From the NCBI GenBank assembly GCA_015183035.1, contig JACZZP010000007.1:496001-560000 (forward strand): a DNA stretch of 64,000 nucleotides, written 5' to 3'. The position numbers and the translations under genes were made by a program. This DNA comes from Meloidogyne chitwoodi (Eukaryota; Nematoda; Chromadorea; Rhabditida; Meloidogynidae). Under the pieces are notes generated by a model. It was not told where the DNA came from, did no database searches, and saw only the letters and a program-made list of their open reading frames with translations. This document shows, piece after piece, positions 46,901-60,326 of the stretch (its first letter is position 1; each line of letters begins with the position of its first letter).

Positions 46901-49900
46901 TTTAATGTTTATTTATTTTTAATCTAAGCCTTAAATCTTCTTTTTTTAACGAATTTATAAAAAAGAGAAAAAATAAATAAAAAATTATTTTTTTATTTTA
47001 TTAAAAGAATTTTATTTTTATTTTTTTAAATTTAATTTAATTTAAAAAAATAAAAAAGAGTGTCTAATTTAAAAATAAAAAAATGAGATTGAAATATTCC
47101 CTATAATTAATTTTAAAAAAATAGGGAATTATTGGGAAAATTATTTTTTGATAAAAAAATAAATAAATAAATTTAATTAATAATAAAAAACAGAAAAACT
47201 GATTTAATGACTTTGGAGATTATGAAAAGTCTTTTTTTTTATATTTTTTAATTTTTTTGTTGTAAAAATATTTTAAAAAAATTTAAAAATTAATTTAAAA
47301 AAATTGTAAAAAGTACAAAATAAAATAATTAAATAATACAATAATTTTAAAACAATATTTTTAGATGAATAAAATAAATTAAAATAAAAGAAAATGACCG
47401 GTCGCCGAACGACCTCTCCTCTCTTCTAATAAAACAGAAGAGACAAAGATGACATATATTTAAGTATATATCTCTTTTATTAATCAATAAGTATAAAAAT
47501 TAAATAAAATTAATTTAAAATATTTTAAATTAATGTACAAAATAATAAATAAAATTAAAAAAAGGTAGGAATTTTTTAATTATTTTTTCCCTTTTTTTAA
47601 AAAAAAATATTTAAAGAATTTAGAAATATTAATAAAAATTAGAAATTAATTTTTAACTGCACAAGTAGTGAAAAATAATAATTTATGAGGTATGAAAAGA
47701 AAATTAATTAATTTATATTTATTTAAAAAAAGGAAAAATTAAATTATTTATTTATTTTTATTTTTTTTTATTAAAATTTAATTTTTTAAAAAATTAATAA
47801 ATTTTTAAAAAAATTAAAAATAAAAAGTCAGGTATTTTTTAACTAAAAATATTTAAAATTTATTTTTATTTTTTAAATAATTTAATATATATTTTAAAAT
47901 TATTATATTAAATATTTAGTTGTTATATATATTTATTTATTTAATAATAATTTAAAAAAAAAAATAAATTAATTCATAACCATACAAAGAATGTGTGAAT
48001 TAAATAAATAAATAAATATTTAATTTTTAAAATAATTAATATTCTCTCCTCTATTTTTATTAAAATTATTAAATTAAATTATGTCCGCGCGTGTATTTAT
48101 TTATTTTCCCCATAAAATTATATATTTTTTTTTAAAAGAAAAAAATTAAAGAAGAAAATGGAATGTTTGGAATTGAGAAGATTTGGAATAATCGGGAATT
48201 TATTTTTTTAAATAAAAATAAAAAAATAATTAAATTAATTAAAAATATTAAAATTTTTATTTTAAAGGTATGCGTCCCTAAAAATTAATTTAATCGTCTT
48301 ATTAAAGTTTAATAAATAGAGAAGAGTTCTAATAAATTTTAAAGGGTATAATATTTATTAAAAAATTATTAAAAATAATTTAAAAAAATTCTGAGCAAAT
48401 AAAAGGGTACTTGTGTGTTATCCCCTGACATTGCGGACAAATTTATTTATATAAAACAACTACAATAAAAGTTACTCCAATGGCCAATATTTTCCCCAAG
48501 CAATCATAATTTCTTCAAAAACGCCTCTACATCTTTTTCAGTTGCTGGCAAATCCCAAATTTTCATTATAAAGTGTTATAGTGAATTTACACTACTATAA
48601 AAGAACTATTGTTCTTACTATAAAAGGTTCACTTTGGTCTCCACTTTGTTCATTATTTAATATTGTCTCCCATTGCTATTCCCAAATATTCCTATTACTA
48701 TTTCCCAACTTCATCTTCAATTGTTAATTCCTTCAGATAAATATTATTTATAATTGTTTGTATATTCTTCGATATACAACATAAAGGTAAAATAGAATAT
48801 TAAAAATCAAATATAAAATGATAGAATGACTAAATAAGATATGTAGTAAATTAAAAATAAATAAAATTTAATGAATATAAAATAATAGACTGTCATTTTT
48901 TTATTATTAAAATTGTCTATTTATAAATAAATTTGTCCGCAAAAGTTTGTCCGCAATGTCGGGGGATAACACACAAGTACCAATAAAAGTAGTAAAGGAA
49001 CGCATATATTTTTTGGACGCAAAATTTACTATGAGACGCATAAAAAATATTTAATATTTTTAATTAAATATTTAAATTAATTAATTTTAAATATTTTAAT
49101 AAGATTTGAATTAAAAAAATACATTTTTTTAATTGATTTTTCTGCGCGAATATATTCTATTAAAAAAAGAAAATCGCCATTTTATTTTTAGAAATTAAAA
49201 AAAGAAAAAATCTTCTTTCTCTCCACTAATTTCCAATATTTTACGCTCTAAAAAACTAAAAACAAAATTTATTTAAAATAAATATACTTAAAAAATAAAA
49301 GTTTTACAAGTGCTTTGTTTTGTCCAAAATTCAAATAATAAATAAAGAGAGAAACAAAAATAAATATATTTTCTTTCAAGTACTGCGCAGGTGAAAAAAA
49401 AAGATTTTTTTAAGAATGAAAAAAAGGGCGAAGATTAAAGAAAAAATATGTATGTTTTTACAATAATTAGTGTGGAAATTTGTAGAAAAAAAAGAAAATA
49501 ATTTGACCAAATGGTTAAAATAAATATATTATTATTTTTTATTTTATTATAATTAATTAATTAATTTTTAATTAAAAAAAAATATTATAATTATTATTAA
49601 ATTATAATAATAATTTAATATTTGAAAAAATAAAAAAGAACTTACTTTTCTTTACAAATAAGCAAAACATCATCGAACAAAAACATCTAAAATATTAAAT
49701 TAAAATATTAATTAATAAAATACTTTTTTTTAAATAAATTATATAAAAATAATATTTTTTTTTATCTTTTAAAATTATTAAATAAATTTTAAAAATAATT
49801 TTTTAATTTATTTACATATCGATTGTGTTGTGTTAATGTTTGTATAGAAGTAAGTTGACAATAACCTTCCTTTAAATAACGTTGGTTAATTGCTGGTCGA

Positions 49901-51982
49901 GGAGTTGGTGGACAACTGCGACTAAATTATTTTAATTTAATATTAAATAGGTAAATAAAATCAGAAATAAACAGAATAATGATTATAAATAGAGAAATCA
50001 GAATTTTAGAAATCAGAAGAATTTAAAAAATCAGAATTTTAGAAATCAGAAGAATATAAAAAATCAGAATTTTAAAAATCAGAAGAATTTAAAAAATCAG
50101 AATTTTAGAAATCAGAAGAATTTAAAAAATCAGAATTTTAGAAATCAGAAGAATTTAAAAAATCAGAATTTTAGAAATCAGAAGAATTTAAAAAATCAGA
50201 ATTTTAGAAATCAGAAGAATATAAAAAATCAGAATTTTCATTAAAAATAAAAAATATTACAAATTTTCCAACCTTACAGCAGCAGGGCAACCAAACCCTG
50301 CAGAAGAACTTGACAAAGGAGAAGAAGACCTTATAACATTATTTCCATTATCATTAAACATATTTAATGGGTGAAATTGTTGTTGTGACAATATTCTTTA
50401 AAAAATTATTATTAAAAATCAGAACTTTTAAAAAATCAGAATTTAAAAATCAGAAGAATTTAAACAATTAGAAATTTTTTAAAAATCAGAAGAATTTTTA
50501 AAATCAGAATTTTTCAAATTTAAATAATCAGAATTTTTTAATAAATCAGAACTTTTTAATAAATCAGAATTTAAAATAAAATAAATTCAAACTTGGTTTC
50601 CTCATCTTCTTCAACAGTTGTTGTAATCACTTGATTTTCTTGTCCAACAATTAAATTATGTGGACGAGGTTTTTGTTGGTCAATAAAATTTTTACGTGTT
50701 AGTTCTTCACTTTGAGTTCCAGCTATTCCACGAATTCCTCTTCTTTTATTTTATTTAAATTAATTAATTTAATTAATTTAATTAAATTAATTAAATTAAT
50801 TTAATTACCTTCTCATTCTTACTGTACGAAACCATTGTTCAGCTAATGATTGTCGGCGACCTTCGGGGATTTGTTGTTGTTGTGTTTTCTCTTCTTCTTG
50901 TTGTTGTTGCTCTTGAGAATTCTTTAAAAAACAGAATATTAAATAAATCAGAAAGAATTTTAAAAATCAGAAGAATTTAAATAAATCAGAAGAATTTAAA
51001 TAAATCAGAATTTTTAAAAATCAGAATTTAAGCAATCAAATTTTAAATAAATCAGAACTTTTAATAAATCAGAATTTTACATAAATCAGAGGAAAAATTT
51101 CGGTATTTGCCCACCTCCCAAAACAAAACAATGTATATGTCATTCGAAAGAGCTCGTCAAGCTGAAACTAACGAGACCAAAATCAGCCCGCGGTCTCAAT
51201 TCCAGGCCGAGATACAGGTCCCTGAAATTTGAAAAACCATAGAGGGGAGTAAGCTCATTTTGGAGTGAAAAATTCGATTATACAAATGAAATCTCATTCG
51301 AAAGTGCTCTTCGAGACCTATCGAATGAAACCAAAATCAGTTTGATTGAACGATTATGAACAAAGTTATGAAGGATTGAAGTTTGATGGAAACACGCGAA
51401 ACTTGGACCTATAGCGAGTGTTTTATCACTTCTTCGTGTGGGAGCCCATCCCTGGTTGGCTTTTGGTACATGCGTCATTCTACTGCGCAAATTACAACAA
51501 AATAATTAATTCAGTGAAAATAATTTAATTGCAGCCGCGGTAATCACCTCAAAAGAGCTTACTCCCCTCTATGGTTTTTCAAATTTCAGGGACCTGTATC
51601 TCGGCCTGGAATTGAGACCGCGGGCTGATTTTGGTCTCGTTAGTTTCAGCTTGACGAGCTCTTTCGAATGACATATACATTGTTTTGTTTTGGGAGGTGG
51701 GCAAATACCGAAATTTTACCAAATCAGAATTTTAACAATCAGAAATAAAAAAATTCTGTTTCTTAAAATTCTGATTTTTATAAAAACCTTTTCTTGTTTA
51801 TTTATTTGTCTTCTACGATTGGTTGACGATGAAGCAATCCTAAGACTTTGACCAATTCTTCCCATAAAGTTCACCGTAGAATCAGTGAATGAACGAGTTG
51901 CAGAATGAGAACGATGTCTAATATTTTTATCAATTAATTGAATATTACCACATTGAATTATTGGTTGGTGAGACAAACGCAT
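31921..51982 (-). CDS. PH-RA-RhoGAP protein, ARHGAP20-like
   Basis: Twenty exons on the minus strand: 51982-51788, 50921-50809, 50742-50593, 50395-50273, 49921-49816, 49686-49646, 41273-41142, 41020-40906, 37568-37421, 37308-37007, 36666-36464, 36392-36104, 35816-35505, 35461-35304, 35251-34785, 34322-33946, 33546-33321, 33077-32444, 32399-32288, 32085-31921. Every phase agrees; 1455 residues. Order of domains: disordered N-terminus; PH at about 203-318 (YLKEGYCQL, MFLFDDVLLICKEK, DWYEQLNAAI); Ras-associating at about 319-395 (QRTDEIIEALIIELNL); RhoGAP at about 588-790 (LFGRQLRG, GADAEGIFRKSPKQ with arginine finger R622, LLKDYLRSIPGQLL, VNALAVCIAPSLLE); then 650 residues rich in S, N, Q and acidic runs. 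It should switch off Rho-family GTPases near membranes. The PH-RA-RhoGAP order is that of ARHGAP20. The first exon is the least certain. Confidence 0.92.
33585..33850. repeat. minisatellite, about 33-bp unit, RhoGAP intron 16
   Basis: Eight near-identical units of 'attctgttttttccggaatg' followed by 'ttttatttaaataaa'. The T-run length varies between units, and the core is related to attctgat. Confidence 0.9.
35865..36095. repeat. minisatellite, 23-bp unit, RhoGAP intron 12
   Basis: Repeated 'atttcagaataaaaatcaga' plus 'att' units, nearly perfect in the last six copies. Confidence 0.9.
36700..36990. repeat. minisatellite of aaatcagaaattctgaa units, RhoGAP intron 10
   Basis: Each unit is itself palindromic (tcagaaattctga), with 3-8 base spacers. 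An ORF on the minus strand through it is an artefact. Confidence 0.85.
37569..40905. other. RhoGAP intron 8 (3.3 kb)
   Basis: AT-rich with no exon seen. It includes a tandem repeat at 39248-39400 (aaaaatcagaaaaacaccag units of about 40 bp). Confidence 0.6.
43990..44115 (-). other. exon-like patch inside RhoGAP intron 6
   Basis: On the minus strand TTTTCGTGCAG precedes an ATG (44072) and an open frame MCHSFASAKRNPLSVVLAKT in ordinary codon usage, unlike the surrounding A/T runs. It could be an alternative first exon or a conserved regulatory element. No donor in the phase needed for exon 7 is obvious, so this is weak. Confidence 0.25.
48406..48981. mobile_element. Merlin-like DNA transposon, 576 bp, RhoGAP intron 6
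   Basis: Ends ggtacttgtgtgttatcccc and ggggataacacacaagtacc; perfect duplication aataaaag at 48398-48405 and 48982-48989. A second gtccgcaa motif is repeated near the right end. On the minus strand a short frame at about 48575-48513 (MKIWDLPATEKDVEAFLKKL) resembles the start of ISXO2/Merlin transposases, then stops. Length and GGTACTT ends match the element in the P450 intron. Confidence 0.8.
49965..50240. repeat. minisatellite, about 30-bp unit, RhoGAP intron 4
   Basis: Units 'aatcagaattttagaaatca' followed by 'gaagaatttaaa' repeat about eight times. Shorter runs of the same words occur in intron 3 (50405-50580) and intron 1 (50930-51090). Confidence 0.9.
51094..51717. mobile_element. 624-bp MITE-like element with ~160-bp inverted repeats, RhoGAP intron 1
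   Basis: Left arm aaaatttcggtatttgccca ... accatagaggggagtaagct is inverted at about 51557-51717. The interior shares long blocks with 630-1100, including 'attacaacaaaataattaat' and gcagccgcggtaat. The target duplication is unclear, and no transposase is seen. Confidence 0.8.
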
Positions 51983-54234
51983 ATTTTATTATTAATTTTA
52001 ATTAAATTAATTTAAATAATACTAAAAAATAAATTTTAAAAATAAATATTAAAATATATATTAAATTTAAAATAGGTATTTAAATAAAAATTGATATCAA
52101 ATTAATTTTTATTTAAATAATTATTTTTAATTAATTTAATATTTAAAATTTAACTAACAAAAAATTTTTTTTAATTATAAAAAAACAATTACCGGAAATT
52201 AATTGTTTAAATATTTTTAAAATTAATTTAAATAATTAAACAAATATTTATCTATTAAAAAAATTTTTTTTTTGTCAAAAATTTTTTATTCGGCGAGTGT
52301 TTTTTATAAAATCGTTCTCTTTTCTAATTATTTAAAAATAAAAAAATAAAAATATATGTATAGCAATAAGGGTGATTCACAGAAATTAAATATTTATTTA
52401 TTTATTTATTTATTTGGACGTTTACTATTTTTGCTAAATTTTTGTAAAATGTCAAACCGGAAATTAGTTAAACATTTATAATTGATTTATTTATTTTTTA
52501 ATTAATTAATTTAAATTTAAATTTTTAGAATTTATTTTAAAAAATAAAAATTGGGAGAGATTTAAGATAACGGCAAAAAAATAAAAAAATAAAATATTTC
52601 ACAATTTGGGTAATAAAAAAAAATTAATGAATTTAAGACCTTGAATTTAACCTAAATTTAAAAGTTTTTTTTTATTTTTATTTTTAAAAAATTAAAATAA
52701 TTTATTAATATTTTTTTAAGACTTTAAGGAATAAAATTATAATAAAAAATTAAAAATAATATTTATTTTAACAGTCTACTCTTTTAATTTTAAATATTTG
52801 AGTTCTCCCCTATTCATAATATTTTTTACAAGAAATATAAAAAAATAAAAAATAAAAAATTTTTTTTTTAATTAAAAAAAGAAAATACTTTCTTAATAAA
52901 ATTATAAAAAAATTAAATAAAATAATTAAATTGTAATAAAATATTTTTAAAATAGTTAAATGTTCAAAAATCACATATATATTAGTGTAAAATATTGCCT
53001 TAATCAGATCAAATTAATTTATAAAAAAAGAAAAAAAGTAAAATTGGGAGTATTTATTAAATTATATTTTTTTAAAAAAAGGAAAAATAAAGAATTATTT
53101 TAAAAATGATTAATTAAAAATTAAATTTTTTAATAAATAATAATAGAAAATGAGTAATTAAATAATTTTATTTAAATAAAAATTATTTTTTTATTTAAAT
53201 AAAAATATATTAATAAATATAATATATTTTTATTAAAAAAAAAGAAAATAAATAATAAATTATCGTTGATTTGATTTACACAAAATAATAATAACAAAAG
53301 AATTGACCCGATATAAATAAACCAAAATAAATAAATAAATAAATATTAATAAATAATAAATTTATTTTTGTTATTTGCGCTCATTTTTGTATATTTTTAA
53401 AGTAAAATAAATAAATAAATAAAATCAAAACTGCATTTTTAATTTTAATTTTATTTATAGAAAAGAGTTGTGTCTCTTTATACTCTCGGGGGATTGCTAG
53501 CAAAAGAAAGAAAAGAAAGAAAAGAAAAAAAATAAAATTTATTAAAAATTGAACAAATTAAAAATTATAAATATTTATATTTAATAAAAAATTAATTAAA
53601 AATTAATTAAAAAATTTTTTTTTAAAGTTAAAATAAAAATTAAATTAAAAAATAATAAATCTCTGCCTGTTTAAAATTATAATATTTTTTAAATAAAAAT
53701 AAAATTAAAATTATTATTTTATTATTTTATTTTAAAGAAGATAATTCTACCTTAAATTTAAAAATTAATTTTAAAATTTAAATAAAAAGGTATTTAATTT
53801 TAATATTTTTATTTAAATAAATATATATATTTTTTAATTAAATTAAATTAAATATATTCTAGAAAATATTAAAATTAGTTAATTTAAATAAATTTATTTA
53901 AAAATAAATCCTTTATAATAAACAATAAAAATGAGAAAGTTTAAATATATTTATTTATCTAAAATATTTTATTAAAATATTTAGGATAATTTAAGAGAAT
54001 ATATTTGACCCAATTTTTAATTTTATTGTTTATTATTTATTTGATCTAAATATTTTTGTTGTGATTAAAATTATTTAGCGGAAATTGATATTTAAATAAA
54101 TAAATAAAATATATTTAAATTTTTTTTTTTATTTTTTTTGCCTAGGGATTGAATAAATAAAATAAATAAATTAAAAATTTATTTAAATTAGATTAATAAA
54201 TAAAAATAAATTTGATAAAATTAAAAATATTAAT
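51983..54234. other. upstream region of the RhoGAP gene
   Basis: AT-rich throughout, with poly-A/T runs and short aaataaataaat repeats. I see no exon or RNA gene. Confidence 0.4.
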
Positions 54235-54242
54235 GTTTAAAC

Positions 54243-54500
54243 TAGAGTTGTACACTTTTCTGTATTCCGGGATTACATAATTCTCTTCAGGGCGCCTGTG
54301 ATAAAGGCCACTCTCTCGTTGATAAAGACGCAGAAAAACTGACCAGTGGATAGTTGAGGTCAGAGAAACGTCAAATGACCCGCTCTTTTCCGGAACTGTA
54401 CACATTTTCTGCGTCTTTATCACACGAGAGAGTGGCCTTTATTACAAGAGCTTTGAAGAGAATTATGTAATCCCGGAATACAGAAAAGTGTACAACTCTA
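54243..54500. mobile_element. 258-bp hAT-like palindromic MITE
   Basis: Termini tagagttgtacacttttctg and cagaaaagtgtacaactcta extend as arms of about 85-90 bp. The duplication gtttaaac (54235-54242, 54501-54508) is perfect and itself palindromic. The TAGAGTT start is shared with the element at 22226. Confidence 0.85.
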
Positions 54501-55329
54501 GTTTAAACATAATAATTTCTTTAAATATAAAAAAAAACTTTTTTAAATGTAAAATCTGTGAGGGTTTAAATTAAAAATAAATAAATTAATTTAATACCTT
54601 TTTCAGAATATTTTTCAGAAAATATTCTGAAAAATGTGTAATTAAATATAATTTTTGTTTTACTATAAGTAATTTGTAAGATGCTTTTAGTGGTTTCGCC
54701 AGCAATTAATAGAAGAGGTTTTTTCCCAAAAAAGTGGGGAAAATGATAAAAAATAAGTAAATATATTTATTTATTTATTTGTGTACATTTTACCCGATTT
54801 TTTAGGAATGCGCAAAATAAAAGAAAAAATAAATTTTTTATTTTATTTGTCTAATTTGTCGTTAATTTGAGGAGACAGCCAGAAAGCATTTATATTTTAA
54901 AAAATAATTATTTTATTAAAACAAACTTGAACAATTTATTGATAAATAAATTGTTTTAATTGATGACTTCAAAACATTTTTTCTGAGATTATAATTTTGC
55001 ATTTATTTAATTGAATTGTTGGTTCACCGATTTTCAAAAAATCATAACTCTGTCTGATAAAACTTTTAGAAATCCAAAATATACAAAAGTATATAATTAT
55101 TATATGGCTACAAAGTTGCAAAATTTGAAAAAATTTTATATTCCTTTGGTCTCATTTAATAAGTTCTCTCAAAGATGACACTCAAAATCATCGGCATCCA
55201 ACTGTCTCTTGTTTGAGTGCCTTTCGCACTCAAACAGCTTAATTAAAAAGGAACGGCTTACTGCCTGCTGTCTTTCATTTTTAACCACTCTATTTTTAAG
55301 AGGAAAATTTCCAGAAAAATTCCACCGTT

Positions 55330-55490
55330 TAGCAATTGTGAAAAGTTTTTATCTGACCTAAGTCGTGTCTGTCAACTGGGACCACAATGGCAAAAACGTT
55401 CAGCATGAAGCAAACCGCAGTTTTGGAAAAACTTTGCAGAATTTGCTTCATCAGACATTCTACCATTAGTGTGTCGTAATTATAGGGCAT
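55330..55490 (-). pseudogene. decayed Merlin/IS1016-type transposase N-terminus
   Basis: On the minus strand one frame reads FFQNCGLLHAERFCHCG, which aligns with FFQRRGILHQERNCEKC in the P450-intron element. A neighbouring frame continues VPVDRHDLGQIKTF and then stops, so the copy is frameshifted. No termini were identified. Confidence 0.4.
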
Positions 55491-57310
55491 TTTAATTTGA
55501 TTATTTTTTAATTTTATATATTTTAATTTTTATTACATTAATTTGTTTATATAATTACTTGTTTATTGACCATCGGTCATCAAAAAATACAACAAAAATA
55601 AGGATTATAATTCAAATATTAATGAATTAAAAGTATTAGTTGACACTCAAAATTTTGGCACCGAAATGGGGGGTGGGGCAGAACGGAAAAGAAGCAAACA
55701 TTTTGGCTTTTCTCAATTCTAAAACAATATTAAATTATTTTAAAATTAAAATAAAACTATAATTGTTTTAAAGGTGTTTATTTCAGTTTGATTTATTTGT
55801 AAGTTCTAGTTTGATTTAAAAATTTAATAATATAATGTCTAGATTTTTAAATAAATAAAATAAAAATAAATAATGCCCTTTTTAAAATTTAAATAAAATA
55901 AAAATTTAATTTAAAAATTTTTATTTTTTAAAATAATTATGAAAAAATTAATTCAAAATTTCATCATTCCAATAAAGATTATCATTATTTGAGTATTTTT
56001 GTCCACAAATGTGTTTTTTTGTTTGCTAAAATGTGTATTTTTAATCTACAAGCACTGGTTTATATGAATAATTTTTAGTTTTTTTTAATTTTAAAATTAA
56101 AAAATTTAAAATTTATATAAATATATTTACCATTTTCAAGGTCATTCTCTTGCTTTGTTTTTTATTTATTTCTTTTTCTCATTAATTTTCTTTTCTTCAA
56201 TCAACTCATTGTCTTTTTTTAGAGTGGACTCTTCCTCTTTTTATGCATTACCTCCTAAACCTTTTTCATTCTCCAATGTTTATGTGCTTGGGTTTTTCAA
56301 TCAATAATATTACCTATTTTATCTAAATATTTACCAAAATTATTTTTTTTATTTTTAATTAATTAATCTACTAAAATTACTTTTTAATATTTAATTTTAA
56401 TATTTAATTTCTTCATTAATAATTTAATTCGACAACAACTTTTAATATAAATATATTTAAATTAAAAAAATATTTATTTATTTAAAAATTAATTATAAAT
56501 ATAGAGAATGCTTGTAAAGATACAATTTATTTACAAATAAATTAATTTTACTATTTTATTAAATGTGCATAATTACATTTAAAAAATAAATTATATAATT
56601 TTAATAATTACATAAATCTCACATCCTCAAATACAAATAAAAGGGAACAAAAACACTTCAAAATTCTTACAACAACACGCTATAAAAATAAAAAAAATAT
56701 AACAAAATTTAAAACTTTATTACTATTTTTCAATAACAAAATGAATTAAAATAATTTAATAATTAATAAATAATTGAAATATTTTAAATAATTTATTTAA
56801 AATAATTTGTTATATTTCTTCTAATAATTAATTAAAATATTATTTAAAATAAAATATATTAAATAAATATTATTATATCAACATCTACTACATACTACTG
56901 ATTGCTGGAGTGTGCTGACTTAAACCTTCAATATTTGTACAATAAATAAATTTAATTTTTATAGAAGTAAAAAAGTAAATCTTTAAGAAAGTGAGATGAC
57001 TAACCATTTTTAAATATATATTAAATTAATTAAATTCCTAATTAATTCAATTCCCTAATTGAATTATGTCAATTTAAAGAATGTTGGAAGAACATTTTAA
57101 CATAAAATATAAAAATATAATTTAATTTTCTTATTATTTTTTAAAGTTTATAAACAAAAAATAATATTATATACACCTTAATTATTAATAAAGTATAATT
57201 CTCCTGTTAACATAAATAAATTGAAATATATGCTCATTTGCATAGTGAACACACCAATAACAAAAATTATAGATGAGACAACTATTTAAAAAAAAGTTAC
57301 TATAAAATAA

Positions 57311-57611
57311 TTTTTTTAAATAAATAAATTAAAAACAACAAAATCAACAACAAAAAATTAAAATTTCAAATATTAACTTGAAAATGCCTGATATTTCTTC
57401 ACTTTCTCAACGTTGCCGTTTAGCCTAATATTTAATATTATATTATTAAACATTTTTATTAAATTATATTTAATTAAGCAAGATTAAATAAAAATTAAAA
57501 AATAAAAAGCAATAATTTGAAATTTCTGAAAAATTTTAAATATACATATTTGTTTGCTTAATATAGCTTTATTTAATTATTTTATAAAATAAATAATTTA
57601 AAAAATAGAAC
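57311..57611. repeat. direct repeat copy 1 (partner 63101-63400)
   Basis: About 300 bp is almost identical to 63101-63400. Weaker similarity continues to about 58090 (partner to about 63780). The pogo element lies between the two copies. Confidence 0.85.
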
Positions 57612-57904
57612 AATGAAAGAAACTTTTAAAAAAAAACCAAATTGCATCAAATATAAATTAATATACATATGTAAAAATTTTAATAATTATATAATTTTTA
57701 TTTATTTTTAAAAATATAATTTTAATTTTTAAAATAATGTTAAAAAATTTATTTGGTTATTCTGGAAAAGCTCTACAGTTACCGCAATTAACATGCTTAA
57801 ATGATATAAAAACATAAAAAATTTAAATTATCATTAATAAAAACGTTTAAAATTAATAAATAAAAAATAAAAAAAATAAACATCGAAAGCTTAAAAATTA
57901 ACCC

Positions 57905-58050
57905 TTCTGATTTAAATTAATTGAAATATTCAAAAATAATTGTTTAAAATAAGATGAAGAAGGAATGTTAGGTATGTTTAACTGTGACTCATCAAATAAT
58001 GATTCGAAAAATATATTATCATTTTGTGGAACAAAATTTTTATTATTTGA
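57905..58050 (-). other. exon-like open frame, unrecognised
   Basis: The minus strand encodes NFVPQNDNIFFESLFDESQL, then NIPNIPSSSYFKQLFLNISI, with normal-looking codons in a region otherwise of A/T runs. In the partner copy (63600-63720) the same frame is broken by stops. A further open segment LNGNVEKVKKYQAFSS ends a frame at about 57371-57420. I could not join these with consistent phases. Confidence 0.3.
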
Positions 58051-60326
58051 AAAATAATAAAAATTTGTTTAATTTAAATATTTACTAAATAAAAATTTAT
58101 TATTAAGTGTGCTAATATAAAGAGGATTTTAATTCATTAAAATTATTAAAAAAATTTTTATATATCTTGAAAGATTATTTTTAAATATTTTTATTACTAA
58201 TTAAAATATAAATAATTTCCGAATGTAAAAATACTCGGATGCTTTTTCCACTTTGCTCAAGGCGAAATATGTAGCAGTTGGATTTTATGCCTATACTATA
58301 TTATCATGTTTGTTAAAACAGTTAAAATAAAAATTGACAACAAAATTAATCGAGAAAAATATTTAAATTTTAAAAATTTTAAAATATAATTTTTTTATTC
58401 AATTAATAAACAATTAATACTAGATCATTAAAAACAATATTAAATAATTTAAAAGATACTATATTTAAAAAAATATAAATATTAATAATTATAGAATATT
58501 AACAAATAAAAGGATAATTACCTATAGAATAAATAGGAATAATTTTATAAATGTCAAATTTTTAAATAAATTAATATACAAGATAATGCTTACTCTACAA
58601 ATTTACTTATAACAAGCAACACTTATTCTTTTAAAAACTACTGTAATATTAATAGAGTTTAAAAGTCTTCAACACGACCTGTTATGAAAAACGAAAACAA
58701 ACTTCCTTTAATGTTAAAGAGTTTTAATATACTTTATTATCAGACTAAAGTATGCACTAATTAGATGTGGAAATTATAAAAATATTTTTTAATCGCCTTA
58801 TAAAAATTTCAATTTCTTCAAGATATTTCTTATTATTACATATTTTTTAATTATTTTTTAAAAATAAAATATTATTCTCCAACTTACACATTAAAAATTA
58901 TAATTTTAACTATTTTTTTATAAATATTGTATTTCTAATAATTTTAATTGTTTAATAACTAGTAAACTTTTAAGTTAAAAATTTACTACATACTTGTCAA
59001 GACAATTCTGCACCGAAAATTAAAACGTTTGAAGTTAAGATTAGATTGATGATATAAGTTGAAAAATACAAAAGAAATTATTGAAGCGAATAAAAGTATT
59101 TTAACGAAAAGATCATCAAATTGTTAAATAATTAGCTTCCATAGAATTCCCTCTTCTTAATTTCTAAAATTGATAAGGAGTATTTTCAACATCATAATTC
59201 AAATTTTTAAAATTTTCCACTTATTAACATTTATTCAAGTAAAAGAAAAACGAAAGACAAAACAGAAAGAAAATTATTCAATTAATAATAATAAAAATTT
59301 ACATTTATAAGTATTATAAATTAAAAATTAGTTTTCTCACAGATTTTTTGAAATATTTAAAAGAACAATTTGCAAAGTTAAATTCGGATTATTCAAATTA
59401 AAAAAATAATAAATTTATAAAATTAAAATGTTTAAAACGACCGGATTAACTTTTAATGTGTTTTAGAATATAGTTGCTTGAATCGAAATTAAACAACTTA
59501 AAATTTGGCTCTTTTAATTACTTTGGCTAATAATTTACATAACAATTTATCAAATTTTTACAATATTAATTTAATAATTATAAAAACAATTTTTATGTTC
59601 AATTTAAATATTTTATAGTTATAATAACTAGTCAACCTTAAACATTCAAAAAGATATTTTTAACATATCATTATATAATAAATAAATAAATAAAATAAAT
59701 CAAAGGGATCATTCTGGAATATGCTTGCATTTTTATATTAATGAAAAAGAAGTCAAATATAAAAATATCGATAATTTTAATTTCTTTACTAAAATAATCA
59801 TAAAATTATACTTTTTATTCTCTAACATTATTTTAAAAAAATCTAAAATAATCATCTCCCCGGTTATAAATAATTTTCAATTGATTTAATAAAAATTAAT
59901 TTAATTCAAAACATTTAAGCTTAAAATGCATTTAAAAAATCTAAAATATAAAGCCAGAAGTTCAAGAAAAAATAAAAGGATATTTTATTAAATAAAAATT
60001 ATAAATTAAGAATTATTCAAAATATTAAAAACTTTTTGATAATTTAAATTTTTTTTATAATTTTATAGATTATGAAAGAAAATATAACTATTAAAATTAT
60101 TCGTCTTATAAATGTAAAACATAATAAAATAAATTAATTAAAAGAAAAACTACAATTACAACAAAAAATTTTAATGAAAATGAATGAACGACAATTCTAC
60201 ATATTGTTTAATGATATATAAAATTTTAATTAAAATAAAATATAAATAAAATATTAAAAAAAATATAAAATTATAAATATAAATATATTTTATTTTATAA
60301 AAAATAAAATTAATTTTTTATATATA

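Larger units (their letters stand above)
41274..49645. other. RhoGAP intron 6 (8.4 kb), splitting the PH domain
   Basis: Extremely AT-rich. It contains minisatellites at 44575-44955 (ttctgatttattaaaaag units) and 45925-46145 (aaattctgatttttatttag units), a Merlin-like element (48406-48981) and a small less AT-rich patch at 43990-44115. I see no certain exon. Confidence 0.6.
54509..60326. other. long AT-rich stretch with scattered remnants
   Basis: It holds a hairpin gtttgagtgcctttcgcactcaaac near 55212-55239, a Merlin transposase remnant (55330-55490), a duplicated segment (57311-58090, partner at 63101-63780) and an ORF scrap on the plus strand at about 58235-58330 (AFSTLLKAKYVAVGFYAYTI). 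No complete gene is visible. Confidence 0.45.
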
